Shown piece after piece: positions 36,166 to 44,798 of a DNA stretch of 64,000 bases; within the stretch, counting starts at the first letter, position 1, and each line of letters opens with the position of its first letter. This stretch comes from Tenacibaculum aiptasiae (lineage in GTDB: Bacteria > Bacteroidota > Bacteroidia > Flavobacteriales > Flavobacteriaceae), in NCBI RefSeq assembly GCF_008806755.1, contig NZ_WAAU01000008.1:124530-188529 (forward strand). The letters are read 5' to 3'. The notes under the pieces were generated by a model that was not told where the DNA came from, did no database searches, and saw nothing but the letters and a program-made list of their open reading frames with translations. The position numbers and the translations under genes are program-made.

Positions 36166-37818
36166 ATGAAGAAAAGTATTTTAAAAATCAGCTTAGCTAT
36201 TATAGCTTTATTAATAATTTGGGGAGGATTCGTTTTTTTTAAACCAGCTCCAAAAACGATTAATGATTTAATGGAAAGCTATGTGAATCCTAGCATTAAA
36301 ATTAAAACAAGGAGTCCATTTAGCGGAAGTGTTTTAGTGGCCAAAAATGGAAAAATAGTTTTTGAAAAAGCTTATGGAGAATCTGATAGAAAATCAAAAG
36401 CACTTAATACAATAGACACTAAATTTGGTATTGGTTCTGTAACAAAACAGTTTACAGCAATGCTTATCATGCAAATGGTAGCAGAAAAAACAATAAACCT
36501 ACAAGATACTATAGGAAAGTATTTGCCTTATTTACCTAAAGATAAAAAAGATCATATAACTATTCATCAGTTATTGGCTCATACATCAGGATTGCCACAT
36601 TATGAAGGTTTAGATGCCATAGGAGTAAGTTTAAGAGAATTTGGAAATACAAGTTATACACCAAAGGAGCTAGCAATATTGATAGGAAAAACAAATTTGG
36701 TAAGAAAACCAGGGAGGGCATATTATTACAGTAGTTTTGGTTATGACTTGTTGGGAACTATTTTAGAGAAAGTATCAGGTAAAACATACAAAGACTTGTT
36801 AAGTGAGAGAATAATAAAACCTCTTGGATTAAAAAACACAGGTTTTGAAAGTAATGAATATGTAGCTAAAGAATTAGCAAAAGGGTATAGGTATAGAGAA
36901 GTTTATGGATTGGATTGGTGGACATCAGAACATGGTGGAAAAATCACTGAAGCTCCCTTTAGAGATCAGTCAACTGCTTATTCTGCTGGTGGAATGCATT
37001 CTACTGTTAGAGATTTATTTACATGGAGTAAAGCTTTAAAAACATTCAAACTCTTATCTCCTGAATTAACAAAAATAATGCTAACACCCAATAAACATGG
37101 GCATTGTTATGGTTTAGTAAGAAACTGGGACGATATTGTAGAAAAAAATATAAATGTAAGATTATATGGACATGGAGGAGCTTTGGCCGGAAATAGTGCT
37201 TTTATAGCTTTATATGATGACGGAACTACAATTATTTACTTGGCTAATAGGAATAATTTAAAAGCTGAAGAAATATTACATCAAATGCACATACGCGCAA
37301 ATAATTTAAAAGATGAATTTAAGTTAAAAGGATATCCAAATAGAAGTTCCTATTCAAAGTTTATAGAAGCAGGTGGGATGCCTGTATTGCATGATTATTT
37401 TAACAGACTTTCTAAATACAGCGGTTATAAAGTAAATCCTTCAAACAGTACAATGAGAGGTGTTATGAATATTCATTTAGAGGCTAAAAAATATACCATA
37501 GCAGATAGTTTAAAAATGGCTTTTATCAATAATTTTAATAAAGATGAAAGAACTCTTAATGAATTTGGATATTACTTTTTAAATTCCCATTATCCTAAGT
37601 ATGCTTTAGACTTTTTTAAAGAAAATACTTCTAAATATCCGTATTCATCTAATGCTTGGGATAGTTTAGGAGAAGCATATTTGACTTATGGAAATTACAA
37701 TGAAGCTGTAAACTGCTATAAGAGAGCTATAGAAATAGGAGAAAAGATAAATCATAGTGCATTAAGACTTTACAAGGAAAATCTTGAGAAAGCATTGGAA
37801 AAACTAACTAATAAATAG
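36166..37818 (+). CDS. Beta-lactamase-family serine hydrolase with C-terminal TPR-like repeats
   Basis: 550 residues. The N-terminal membrane anchor/signal is at about 5-25. The class C beta-lactamase/DD-peptidase-like domain has SxxK in GSVTKQ (Ser about 91, Lys about 94), YSS in RAYYYSSFGYDLLG and HGG in YGHGGALAGNS. The C-terminal 90 residues contain TPR-like repeats (NAWDSLGEAYLTYGNYNEAVNCYKRAIE). Probably an exported esterase or peptidase. A similar protein is encoded at 44799. Confidence 0.87.
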   Translation: MKKSILKISLAIIALLIIWGGFVFFKPAPKTINDLMESYVNPSIKIKTRSPFSGSVLVAKNGKIVFEKAYGESDRKSKALNTIDTKFGIGSVTKQFTAMLIMQMVAEKTINLQDTIGKYLPYLPKDKKDHITIHQLLAHTSGLPHYEGLDAIGVSLREFGNTSYTPKELAILIGKTNLVRKPGRAYYYSSFGYDLLGTILEKVSGKTYKDLLSERIIKPLGLKNTGFESNEYVAKELAKGYRYREVYGLDWWTSEHGGKITEAPFRDQSTAYSAGGMHSTVRDLFTWSKALKTFKLLSPELTKIMLTPNKHGHCYGLVRNWDDIVEKNINVRLYGHGGALAGNSAFIALYDDGTTIIYLANRNNLKAEEILHQMHIRANNLKDEFKLKGYPNRSSYSKFIEAGGMPVLHDYFNRLSKYSGYKVNPSNSTMRGVMNIHLEAKKYTIADSLKMAFINNFNKDERTLNEFGYYFLNSHYPKYALDFFKENTSKYPYSSNAWDSLGEAYLTYGNYNEAVNCYKRAIEIGEKINHSALRLYKENLEKALEKLTNK

Positions 37819-37820
37819 GT

Positions 37821-37862
37821 TAGAAAGGAGAATATTTAGTAATGTTAATATTCTCTTTTCTA
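37821..37862. terminator. Bidirectional terminator between convergent genes
   Basis: GAGAATATT (37828-37836) pairs with AATATTCTC (37847-37855) and is flanked by A-rich and T-rich tracts, so it serves both the serine hydrolase and the EamA gene. Confidence 0.75.
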
Positions 37863-37865
37863 ATT

Positions 37866-38765
37866 TTAAGAGTATAAAATTAGAAATACACCTATCATAA
37901 TACCTGCTAAAGGAACTAATTTTTTTCGTTTGTTTTTTTCTTTAAAAACAAGCCCACCTAATACAACAGCAATAATTATTTGACTGCGTTTTATAGCTGA
38001 TAATAACATTATTAAAGCATCAGGATCTTGTAGCGCTTTAAAATAAAAATAATCGGCGGTTTGTAATAAAACACCAACAGCAATAATTGTCCATCGCCAT
38101 TTAAAATCCTTTCGTTTTTGTTTGTATGGAAACCAGGTTATTGATAAAATAACAATTAAAATAAGTATCGTATACCAACAAAACCAAAATTGTAGTGTTT
38201 GTGGATTTAAACTTAAATTCTGAATTAAAAACTTATCATATAACCCGCTAGATGCTCCTAAAAATGTAGCACCAATAATGGCAAAAATCCATTTATTTCT
38301 TTTAAAATTAATTCCTTCTTTTTTCCCAATTTTAGAATAGAGAATTACTGATAATATAATAAGGAAAAAACCAATCCATTGTAAAAAGTTAGGACTCTCT
38401 TTATAAATTACGATAGCTCCTATAAAAGTAAAAAAAGGGCCAGCAGAACGAATTGGCGTAACAATAGTAATAGGTAAATGCTTTAATGCCTGATAAGCTA
38501 ATATCCATGAAGAAGCCATAATCATTGATTTTATAAAAATAAAACCATGAGTTGTCCAAGGAATATCGCTAATATGAAAACCTATTTTCTGCGTATACTC
38601 AGGATAAAATATAGAACCAATAAAAAACGGTACTAAAAACAAAAAACCAGAAGAAATAGTACCTAAAAGTACAGGAAAGACTTCGTTTCCTTGTACAGCA
38701 TGCTTTTTACATAAATTATGTAATCCTAAAAAAAGAGCGGCCAATAAACCTAAATACATCCACAT
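37866..38765 (-). CDS. EamA/DMT-family transporter
   Basis: 299 residues with ten hydrophobic segments in two EamA halves (LGLLAALFLGLHNLCKKHAV at the start, IFAIIGATFLGASSGLYDKF opening the second half). The QALKHLPITIVTPIRSAGPFF stretch of helices 3-4 is typical of drug/metabolite transporters. Cytoplasmic-membrane export or exchange of small metabolites; substrate unknown. Confidence 0.88.
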   Translation of the reverse strand: MWMYLGLLAALFLGLHNLCKKHAVQGNEVFPVLLGTISSGFLFLVPFFIGSIFYPEYTQKIGFHISDIPWTTHGFIFIKSMIMASSWILAYQALKHLPITIVTPIRSAGPFFTFIGAIVIYKESPNFLQWIGFFLIILSVILYSKIGKKEGINFKRNKWIFAIIGATFLGASSGLYDKFLIQNLSLNPQTLQFWFCWYTILILIVILSITWFPYKQKRKDFKWRWTIIAVGVLLQTADYFYFKALQDPDALIMLLSAIKRSQIIIAVVLGGLVFKEKNKRKKLVPLAGIMIGVFLILYS

Positions 38766-38822
38766 GCCGCGAATATAGTTTTTTAGACTATTTCAAATTC
38801 AAAATAATTTAAAAAAAGTACA

Positions 38823-39032
38823 ATGAAAAAAGCTTTATATTTTTTAGGATTATTACTTATAGTAAAAAGGGGGTTTTCCCCTACAAGCAATTATATAGGA
38901 AACTATATTTGCCTCCGTATTTGTAGAATGTGGGGACATTGTAAGAATGCAACAATAAAAAGCATCTTTAGAAAAAAGGATGCTTTTTTTATTTTATATG
39001 TAGATTTGTTGTTCATAGCAATTACAAATTAA
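38823..39032 (+). CDS. Possible small membrane peptide (doubtful)
   Basis: A 69-codon frame starting MKKALYFLGLLLIVKRGFSP with a Cys-rich middle (ICLRICRMWGHCKNAT). Its start is convincing as a signal or membrane segment, but the last third runs through a terminator-like hairpin (38957-38992) and the G-run at 38869-38873 could hide a frameshift. It may be a short real peptide with a damaged end, or chance. Confidence 0.3.
   Translation: MKKALYFLGLLLIVKRGFSPTSNYIGNYICLRICRMWGHCKNATIKSIFRKKDAFFILYVDLLFIAITN
38957..38992 (+). terminator. Rho-independent terminator
   Basis: AAAAGCATC ... GATGCTTTTTTT, a perfect nine-base stem followed by a T run, about 45 bases upstream of the AraC-type gene at 39035. 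Confidence 0.8.
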
Positions 39033-39034
39033 CA

Positions 39035-40189
39035 ATGTTAAAAAAATTAAATTTCTTGGATGTTCTACTTACAATTGAAGTTCTTTTTGCATTCATTTTA
39101 TTCTTTTTTTTAATTCGTCTAACATTTAAAAGCAAGCGATATTTTCCTTTACTATTATTTGTTTTATTATCGCTTTTTGATTCTTTTATTTCAGCTTTAG
39201 TAGAAACAGGCATTATTAAAAAGATGCCTTATTTGATAGATACTAACGAGCCTTTTTTTATGTTGTTTGGTTTGCTGTTGTTTCTCTATGTTAGAAATCA
39301 AGTGCATCAATGTTTTTATTTTAAAAAGACTGACTTTTTACTTTTTATTCCTTTTGTTTTTGCTTTACTAACCTATCTTCCAATTTTTCTTCAAAGTTCA
39401 TCTAATAAGTTAGTTGAATTGACTTTAGAAAAGAATGTAATATTTGATACTTCAGCATATATATGGGAATGGAATTTTTATCTAGTTGTAAATATTTACT
39501 TTTTACTTAAAGCCTTAAGAGAATTAGATATTTATAACTTAAAATTAAAAACACAATTGTCTAATATTAGAAACTCCAACCTTTATTATACACAGGTTTT
39601 AATTAAAATATGTATTGGATTATATGTTTTAGAGTTTCTTTTAACTTTTTTAACTTATTATGGGATTACTTATAATAAACTTATTTATTCATTATTAGAA
39701 GTATTGAGTGGTGTATTTTTACTATTGATTGCGGTAGATGCTATTCTTTCTCATAAATACATTGCAGAAAATAATTTATCTAAAACAAATTTATCACTCG
39801 TAACTGATATCGGTTCAGAAGAGAAAACTGTAAAGTATGCTAGTTCAGGATTGAATAATGAAGCTTCAAAAGAAATTAAAAAACGCCTACTACAATTCAT
39901 GAAGGAGCATAAACCTTATTTAAAACCCAAATTACGTATTAAAGAATTATCAGAAGCTATTAATATTCCTTCTCATCATCTTTCCCAAGTAATTAATGAA
40001 TCCTTTCAACAAAACTTTTATGAGTTTGTAAATAGCTATAGAATAGAAGAGGCTATGAAAATTTTAAAAGATCCTAAATATAAAAATTATACATACGAAT
40101 CTATTGCTTTTGAAGCTGGATTCAATTCAAGATCTGCTTTTTATACAGCTTTTAAGAAAATTCACAACACAACTCCTTCTAAAATGTAA
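39035..40189 (+). CDS. Membrane-bound AraC-family regulator (7TM-AraC)
   Basis: 384 residues. Seven or so transmembrane segments (about 10-245) are followed by an AraC DNA-binding domain (about 285-384; RIKELSEAINIPSHHLSQVI, then ESIAFEAGFNSRSAFYTAFKK). The layout is common in Bacteroidetes, where the membrane part probably senses an envelope signal. The two amine oxidase genes downstream on the same strand are its likeliest targets. Confidence 0.88.
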   Translation: MLKKLNFLDVLLTIEVLFAFILFFFLIRLTFKSKRYFPLLLFVLLSLFDSFISALVETGIIKKMPYLIDTNEPFFMLFGLLLFLYVRNQVHQCFYFKKTDFLLFIPFVFALLTYLPIFLQSSSNKLVELTLEKNVIFDTSAYIWEWNFYLVVNIYFLLKALRELDIYNLKLKTQLSNIRNSNLYYTQVLIKICIGLYVLEFLLTFLTYYGITYNKLIYSLLEVLSGVFLLLIAVDAILSHKYIAENNLSKTNLSLVTDIGSEEKTVKYASSGLNNEASKEIKKRLLQFMKEHKPYLKPKLRIKELSEAINIPSHHLSQVINESFQQNFYEFVNSYRIEEAMKILKDPKYKNYTYESIAFEAGFNSRSAFYTAFKKIHNTTPSKM

Positions 40190-40331
40190 TCGTAACATAA
40201 TTAGACATTTACTTGTGTTTATTTATAAGTTAACACAACTAATTTGCTTAATATTTGTCTCAACTTAAGAGTTAAAACAAAATAAAAAAGATTTCTCTAT
40301 TCCTTTGCCTCTAAATATTAAAACAAAGGTT

Positions 40332-41525
40332 ATGAGTAAACTTTTAAACAGCACTTTAAGCACTTTTTTAAGCATCTTTTTTCTGACCTCCACAATGGTT
40401 TCATGTAATAGAAAAACGGATATTATAAACCAAAATGATTTTGAAGGAGAAGTAATTATTATAGGTGCTGGAGCTGCCGGTTTAGCTGCAGCTAAAATGT
40501 TAGATAGTAAAGGGATTAATTATAAAATTTTAGAAGCTACAAATTATTATGGAGGAAGAGTTCAAAAAAACAATGATTTTGCCGATTTCCCCATAGATGA
40601 AGGTGCCGAATGGATTCATGCAGATAAATCTATATTAAATACATTAATTGGAAAGGAAGGTAAAGAACCTAGTATTGAAACTATTTTATACCAACCAATG
40701 AATGTATACTCTTTTGATGGAAAGAATTATAAAAAAGTACCTAAAACAAGCTTAGAATATGCATATTCGCTTTTTACAGAATATAAATTTAAGAATACAA
40801 CTTGGTATGACTATTTAGATAATCATTTTGCTAAAAATGTAAAGCATAATATAATCTACAATACAAAAATCACTACAATAGATTACACAGGAAATAAAGT
40901 GAAAATTGTGACAGAAAAAGGAAAAGAATATCAAGCAGACAAAGTAATTTTAACTGTTTCTGTTGGAGTTTTAAAATCAAAAGCTATCAACTTTATTCCT
41001 GCTTTAACATCTAACAAAATAAAAGCAATAGAATCTGTAGATTTTTTACCTGGTTTTAAATTATTCTTAAAGTTTTCAGAAAAATTCTATCCAGATATGA
41101 TTGCTTGCGAGACTTCAAATGGAGAAAAAACTTTTTATGATGTAGCTTATCATAAAAATAGTCAGGATAATGTATTAGGGCTGCTTTCAACAGGCATTTC
41201 AGCTGAAAAGTACTATCAGTTAGGGAGTCAAGAAAAAATCATCAAAGAAGTACTTAAAGAATTAGATGAAATATATGATGGAAAAGCCTCAAAACATTAT
41301 TTAGGTAAATATTTAATTAAGAACTGGGGCAAACAAATATATACTTTAGGTACTTGGACCAGTAATGAAACTGATACTTCAAGTTTAAAAGAACTAAATA
41401 AACCACTTCAAAACAAAGTGTTTTTTGCAGGAGAAACTTATGATTTAAATGAAGAACGATCAACTGTACAGGGAGCTATATTATCTGGTTACAATACTGT
41501 TAAGTTAATCTTAGAAAAAAACTAA
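40332..41525 (+). CDS. Lipoprotein flavin amine oxidase
   Basis: About 397 residues from ATG 40332 (40305 is possible). The lipobox is in LTSTMVSC (Cys about 25), then the FAD-binding GxGxxG in VIIIGAGAAGLAAAK and an acidic loop DEGAEWIHAD. The C-terminal FAD motif is NKVFFAGETYDL followed by STVQGAILSG. A polyamine or monoamine oxidase-type enzyme, unusually tethered to a membrane. It lies six bases before a second amine oxidase gene. Confidence 0.87.
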   Translation: MSKLLNSTLSTFLSIFFLTSTMVSCNRKTDIINQNDFEGEVIIIGAGAAGLAAAKMLDSKGINYKILEATNYYGGRVQKNNDFADFPIDEGAEWIHADKSILNTLIGKEGKEPSIETILYQPMNVYSFDGKNYKKVPKTSLEYAYSLFTEYKFKNTTWYDYLDNHFAKNVKHNIIYNTKITTIDYTGNKVKIVTEKGKEYQADKVILTVSVGVLKSKAINFIPALTSNKIKAIESVDFLPGFKLFLKFSEKFYPDMIACETSNGEKTFYDVAYHKNSQDNVLGLLSTGISAEKYYQLGSQEKIIKEVLKELDEIYDGKASKHYLGKYLIKNWGKQIYTLGTWTSNETDTSSLKELNKPLQNKVFFAGETYDLNEERSTVQGAILSGYNTVKLILEKN

Positions 41526-41531
41526 GACTCT

Positions 41532-42872
41532 ATGAACTCAATTATAGCAATTATACTAGTAACTACTTCTTTATTTTCTTTCAACAAAGAGCAGGAGGCT
41601 CTAAAAAATAAGGAAAAGAAAATAATCATAATTGGAGCAGGAATTTCAGGATTGGCTGCCGCAAAATATTTTAAAGAAAAAGGTATTAATCCTATTGTTT
41701 TAGAAGCTCAAAATAAAGTAGGAGGTAGGTTAAAAACAGATAGAAGCTTAGGAATCGCTTTTGATGAAGGTGCAAGCTGGATTCATGGTTCAAAAGGCAA
41801 CCCTATAACAACTATAGCAAAGCTATCTAAAGCTAAAACATTTTTTACAGATGATAATAATACAGAAGTATATAATATTGCCGGAACTAAATATCAAGCT
41901 AGATTTTTAAGGAGACAAGAAAGAATATATAAAAGGAAAATAAATCGAATTAAAGGAAAGAAAAACCAAAGTTTTGGTAAAGGGTTTTATACAAAATTCC
42001 CAAAGTATATAAATAATAATCTTTGGACTTATATGCTTTCTGCTTATTTAGAATTTGATACAGGAGGAGATATTTATAAATTATCATCCACTTATTTTTA
42101 TGATGATGAAGCTTTTGGAGGGGACGATCTTATAATAACTAATGGATATGATAATTTAACCAATTATTTAGCTGAAGAGATAGATATTAGATTGAATAAT
42201 AACGTAACCCATATTAATTATACTAACAATACTGTTCTTATAACCACTAATGAAGATACATATGAAGCAGATTTTGTACTGGTAACAGTTCCTTTAGGTG
42301 TTTTAAAGAATAAAAGCATAACCTTTATACCATTACTACCTAAAAAAACTCAAAAAGCTATTGAAGGTTTAGAAATGGGTTCAGTAAATAAATTTTTACT
42401 TACTTGGGAAAAATCTTTTTGGAATACTGATTTACAATACATTGGTTATACTCCTAAAAAGAGAGGAAAGTTTAATTATTTTATGAACCTGAATAAGTTT
42501 GCTCCAATAAATGCCTTAATGACTTTTGCTTTTGGAGAATTTTCTAAAAAGACAGAACACATGTCTGATGAAGAAGTAACTCAAGAGATAATGACAAATT
42601 TGAGAGTTATTTATGGTCCAAATATTCCAAATCCTACTAATATTTTAAGAACTAAATGGAGTACAAATAAATACACATTTGGTTCTTATTCATTTGCAAC
42701 AAATGGTACAACTCCTGAATACTTTGAAGTATTTGAAGAATCAATTAATAATAAGATATTTTTTGCAGGAGAACACACAATCGTAGATTATAGAGGTACT
42801 GTCCATGGAGCTTATTTAAGTGGAATTAGAGAAGCTAATAAGATTATTAAACTATTTACTTTAGATAGATAA
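41532..42872 (+). CDS. Flavin amine oxidase, second of a tandem pair
   Basis: 446 residues. An N-terminal hydrophobic stretch (SIIAIILVTTSLFSF) suggests export. The FAD motif is IIIIGAGISGLAAAKYFKEK, the substrate-side motif DEGASWIHGS, and the C-terminal FAD motif KIFFAGEHTIVDYRGTVHGAYLSG is canonical. Close relative of the gene before it and co-transcribed with it, but longer by about 50 residues in the substrate domain. It could act on polyamines in the periplasm. Confidence 0.88.
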   Translation: MNSIIAIILVTTSLFSFNKEQEALKNKEKKIIIIGAGISGLAAAKYFKEKGINPIVLEAQNKVGGRLKTDRSLGIAFDEGASWIHGSKGNPITTIAKLSKAKTFFTDDNNTEVYNIAGTKYQARFLRRQERIYKRKINRIKGKKNQSFGKGFYTKFPKYINNNLWTYMLSAYLEFDTGGDIYKLSSTYFYDDEAFGGDDLIITNGYDNLTNYLAEEIDIRLNNNVTHINYTNNTVLITTNEDTYEADFVLVTVPLGVLKNKSITFIPLLPKKTQKAIEGLEMGSVNKFLLTWEKSFWNTDLQYIGYTPKKRGKFNYFMNLNKFAPINALMTFAFGEFSKKTEHMSDEEVTQEIMTNLRVIYGPNIPNPTNILRTKWSTNKYTFGSYSFATNGTTPEYFEVFEESINNKIFFAGEHTIVDYRGTVHGAYLSGIREANKIIKLFTLDR

Positions 42873-42876
42873 AATA

Positions 42877-42915
42877 TCTATAAACGTCTATAAAAAATAA
42901 AAGAACATCTATAAA
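42877..42915. promoter_or_regulatory. Three in-phase TCTATAAA direct repeats
   Basis: TCTATAAA starts at 42877, 42887 and 42908, spaced 10 and 21 bases, one and two helical turns. A fourth copy lies at 44713-44720, upstream of the serine hydrolase gene. They flank the LytS/LytTR gene pair, so binding by the encoded LytTR regulator is a reasonable guess. Confidence 0.4.
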
Positions 42916-42921
42916 ATAATA

Positions 42922-42957
42922 AAAACTAAGGTAGATTATTTTACCTTAGTTTTTCAT
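42922..42957 (+). terminator. Terminator hairpin abutting the kinase start
   Basis: AAAACTAAGGTA pairs with TACCTTAGTTTT, then TTCATT. The hairpin ends 5 bases before the ATG of the histidine kinase, so it both ends the amine oxidase transcript and occupies the kinase leader. Confidence 0.8.
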
Positions 42958-42958
42958 T

Positions 42959-43984
42959 ATGATAAACGCTCAAGAAAGAAAGTATTTAAAAATTTTATTC
43001 CATATTTTAATATGGTTGCTTTTGTTTACTTACCCCTTAGCTTCACTAAATGAAGAGTATCTTATTCATAGAAACTGGGTGTCGCTAACATGTATTTTTA
43101 TTGCTTTTTATATAAATTACTTTGTTATAGTAGACCTTTTTTTCTTTAGAAATAAGAAACCGGTATTCTATATACTCAACATTCTGTTAATAATACTACT
43201 ATATGTTTTATTACGACATACGTTAAAATTAAGTTTATTTCATCCCACAGTTGACGGTAAAATTGTACGACAGGTAAGAAATGGAGCAATGACTACTATC
43301 CAATTAATTTTACCTATTATCTTAAGTATTGGAATGTGCCTTGGTTTAAAGGTTAATATAAGGTTTCGTAAAAGTCAATTATTACTAGAGCAAATAAAAC
43401 AAACACAATTAAATTCAGAAATTAAATACTTAAAATACCAAGTACAACCACATTTCTTATTTAATACGTTGAACAATATTTATGCATTAGTTGATTCAGC
43501 TCCTGAAATAGCTAAAGAATCTATACATACTATGAGTAAAATGATGCGCTATTTATTGCATGAAGCCTCTAATAGCAAGGTTTCTTTAACTAAAGAGATT
43601 GAATTTATAGAACGTTATATTGAATTAATGCAATTAAGAGTATCATCTAATGTAACATTAAAAAAGAACTTCCCTATCATAAATCAGCCAATACAAATAG
43701 CTCCTCTGTTATTAATTTCATTTGTAGAAAATGCATTTAAACATGGCATAGATGCTGTAAAACCTAGTTTTATCAATGTAGAGTTAAGTATAAATGGAAA
43801 ATATATAAATTACAGGGTAGTAAATTCTTCATTCCCTGAAAAAGAAAAAGTAACTAACTCTGGTATTGGTTTAGAAAACTTAAAAAAACGATTAGAATTA
43901 GTATATCCAAAGAAATTTGAACTAAAAACCAAAGAAGAAGCTAATCTATTCATTGCCGAATTAAAACTTAAATTTAAAGAATGA
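42959..43984 (+). CDS. LytS-like sensor histidine kinase
   Basis: 341 residues. Four transmembrane segments (about 10-30, 42-62, 70-88, 112-130) are followed by a His_kinase domain with His about 165 in QVQPHFLFNTLNNIYAL and an ATP-binding end GIGLENLKKRLELVYP. There is no large extracellular sensor. The response regulator start overlaps the stop (ATGA). It regulates with its partner, possibly through the TCTATAAA repeats. Confidence 0.92.
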   Translation: MINAQERKYLKILFHILIWLLLFTYPLASLNEEYLIHRNWVSLTCIFIAFYINYFVIVDLFFFRNKKPVFYILNILLIILLYVLLRHTLKLSLFHPTVDGKIVRQVRNGAMTTIQLILPIILSIGMCLGLKVNIRFRKSQLLLEQIKQTQLNSEIKYLKYQVQPHFLFNTLNNIYALVDSAPEIAKESIHTMSKMMRYLLHEASNSKVSLTKEIEFIERYIELMQLRVSSNVTLKKNFPIINQPIQIAPLLLISFVENAFKHGIDAVKPSFINVELSINGKYINYRVVNSSFPEKEKVTNSGIGLENLKKRLELVYPKKFELKTKEEANLFIAELKLKFKE

Positions 43985-44694
43985 AACTATCTTGTATTTT
44001 GATTGATGACGAACCTTTAGCTTTAAATTTATTAGAAGGTTACATTAATTCCATTCCATTTTTAGAATTAAAAGCTAAATGCAATAATGCTATTGTAGCT
44101 TTTGAAATCATAGAAAATGAAACTATAGATTTAATTTTCACTGATATTCAAATGCCTAATCTGTCTGGAATTGAATTCTCAAAAATGATTTTAAATAAAA
44201 ATATAAAAGTTATTTTCACTACTGCTTTTGAAGAGTTTGCACTCGAAAGTTATAAGGTAAATGCTATTGACTATTTAGTAAAACCAATAAGTTATACTGA
44301 GTTTTTTTCAGCAGCAAACAAAGCCAAACAGCTACTTTTTAATAGTGCACCTAGTAAAACTTCAATGGATGATTATATATTCATCAAATCAGATTATAAA
44401 TTGATTAAAATAAATCTGAAAGACATTATTTATGTAGAAGGATTGAAAGACTACCTAAAGTTTTATACAGTTAATTCAGAAAAACCATATCTGACTTTAA
44501 AAAGTATGAAATCGCTTGAAGAAGAATTATCTAACAAATACTTTATGCGTGTACATCGTTCATTTTTAGTTAATTTAAAAATGATAACAACCGTAGAAAG
44601 AAATCGAATTGTCTTTGGTGAAAAATACATTCCTATCTCAGAAAAGTATAAAGAAAATTTCCAAAAATTTATAGAAGGTGATTTTTTAAAGTAG
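43981..44694 (+). CDS. LytTR response regulator
   Basis: 237 residues. Receiver with Asp about 55 (LIFTDIQMPNLSG) and the YLVKP lysine, then a C-terminal LytTR domain (IIYVEGLKDYLKFYT, FMRVHRSFLVNLKMI). It overlaps the kinase gene by four bases. Confidence 0.93.
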   Translation: MKLSCILIDDEPLALNLLEGYINSIPFLELKAKCNNAIVAFEIIENETIDLIFTDIQMPNLSGIEFSKMILNKNIKVIFTTAFEEFALESYKVNAIDYLVKPISYTEFFSAANKAKQLLFNSAPSKTSMDDYIFIKSDYKLIKINLKDIIYVEGLKDYLKFYTVNSEKPYLTLKSMKSLEEELSNKYFMRVHRSFLVNLKMITTVERNRIVFGEKYIPISEKYKENFQKFIEGDFLK

Positions 44695-44798
44695 ATAGAA
44701 AATAGTTAAACTTCTATAAAAAACGCTTCTAGGTATATTTCATTTTAGTAGAAAAATCAAATTTCTCAACTTCGAAATAGAAATAAAATTATATACCT

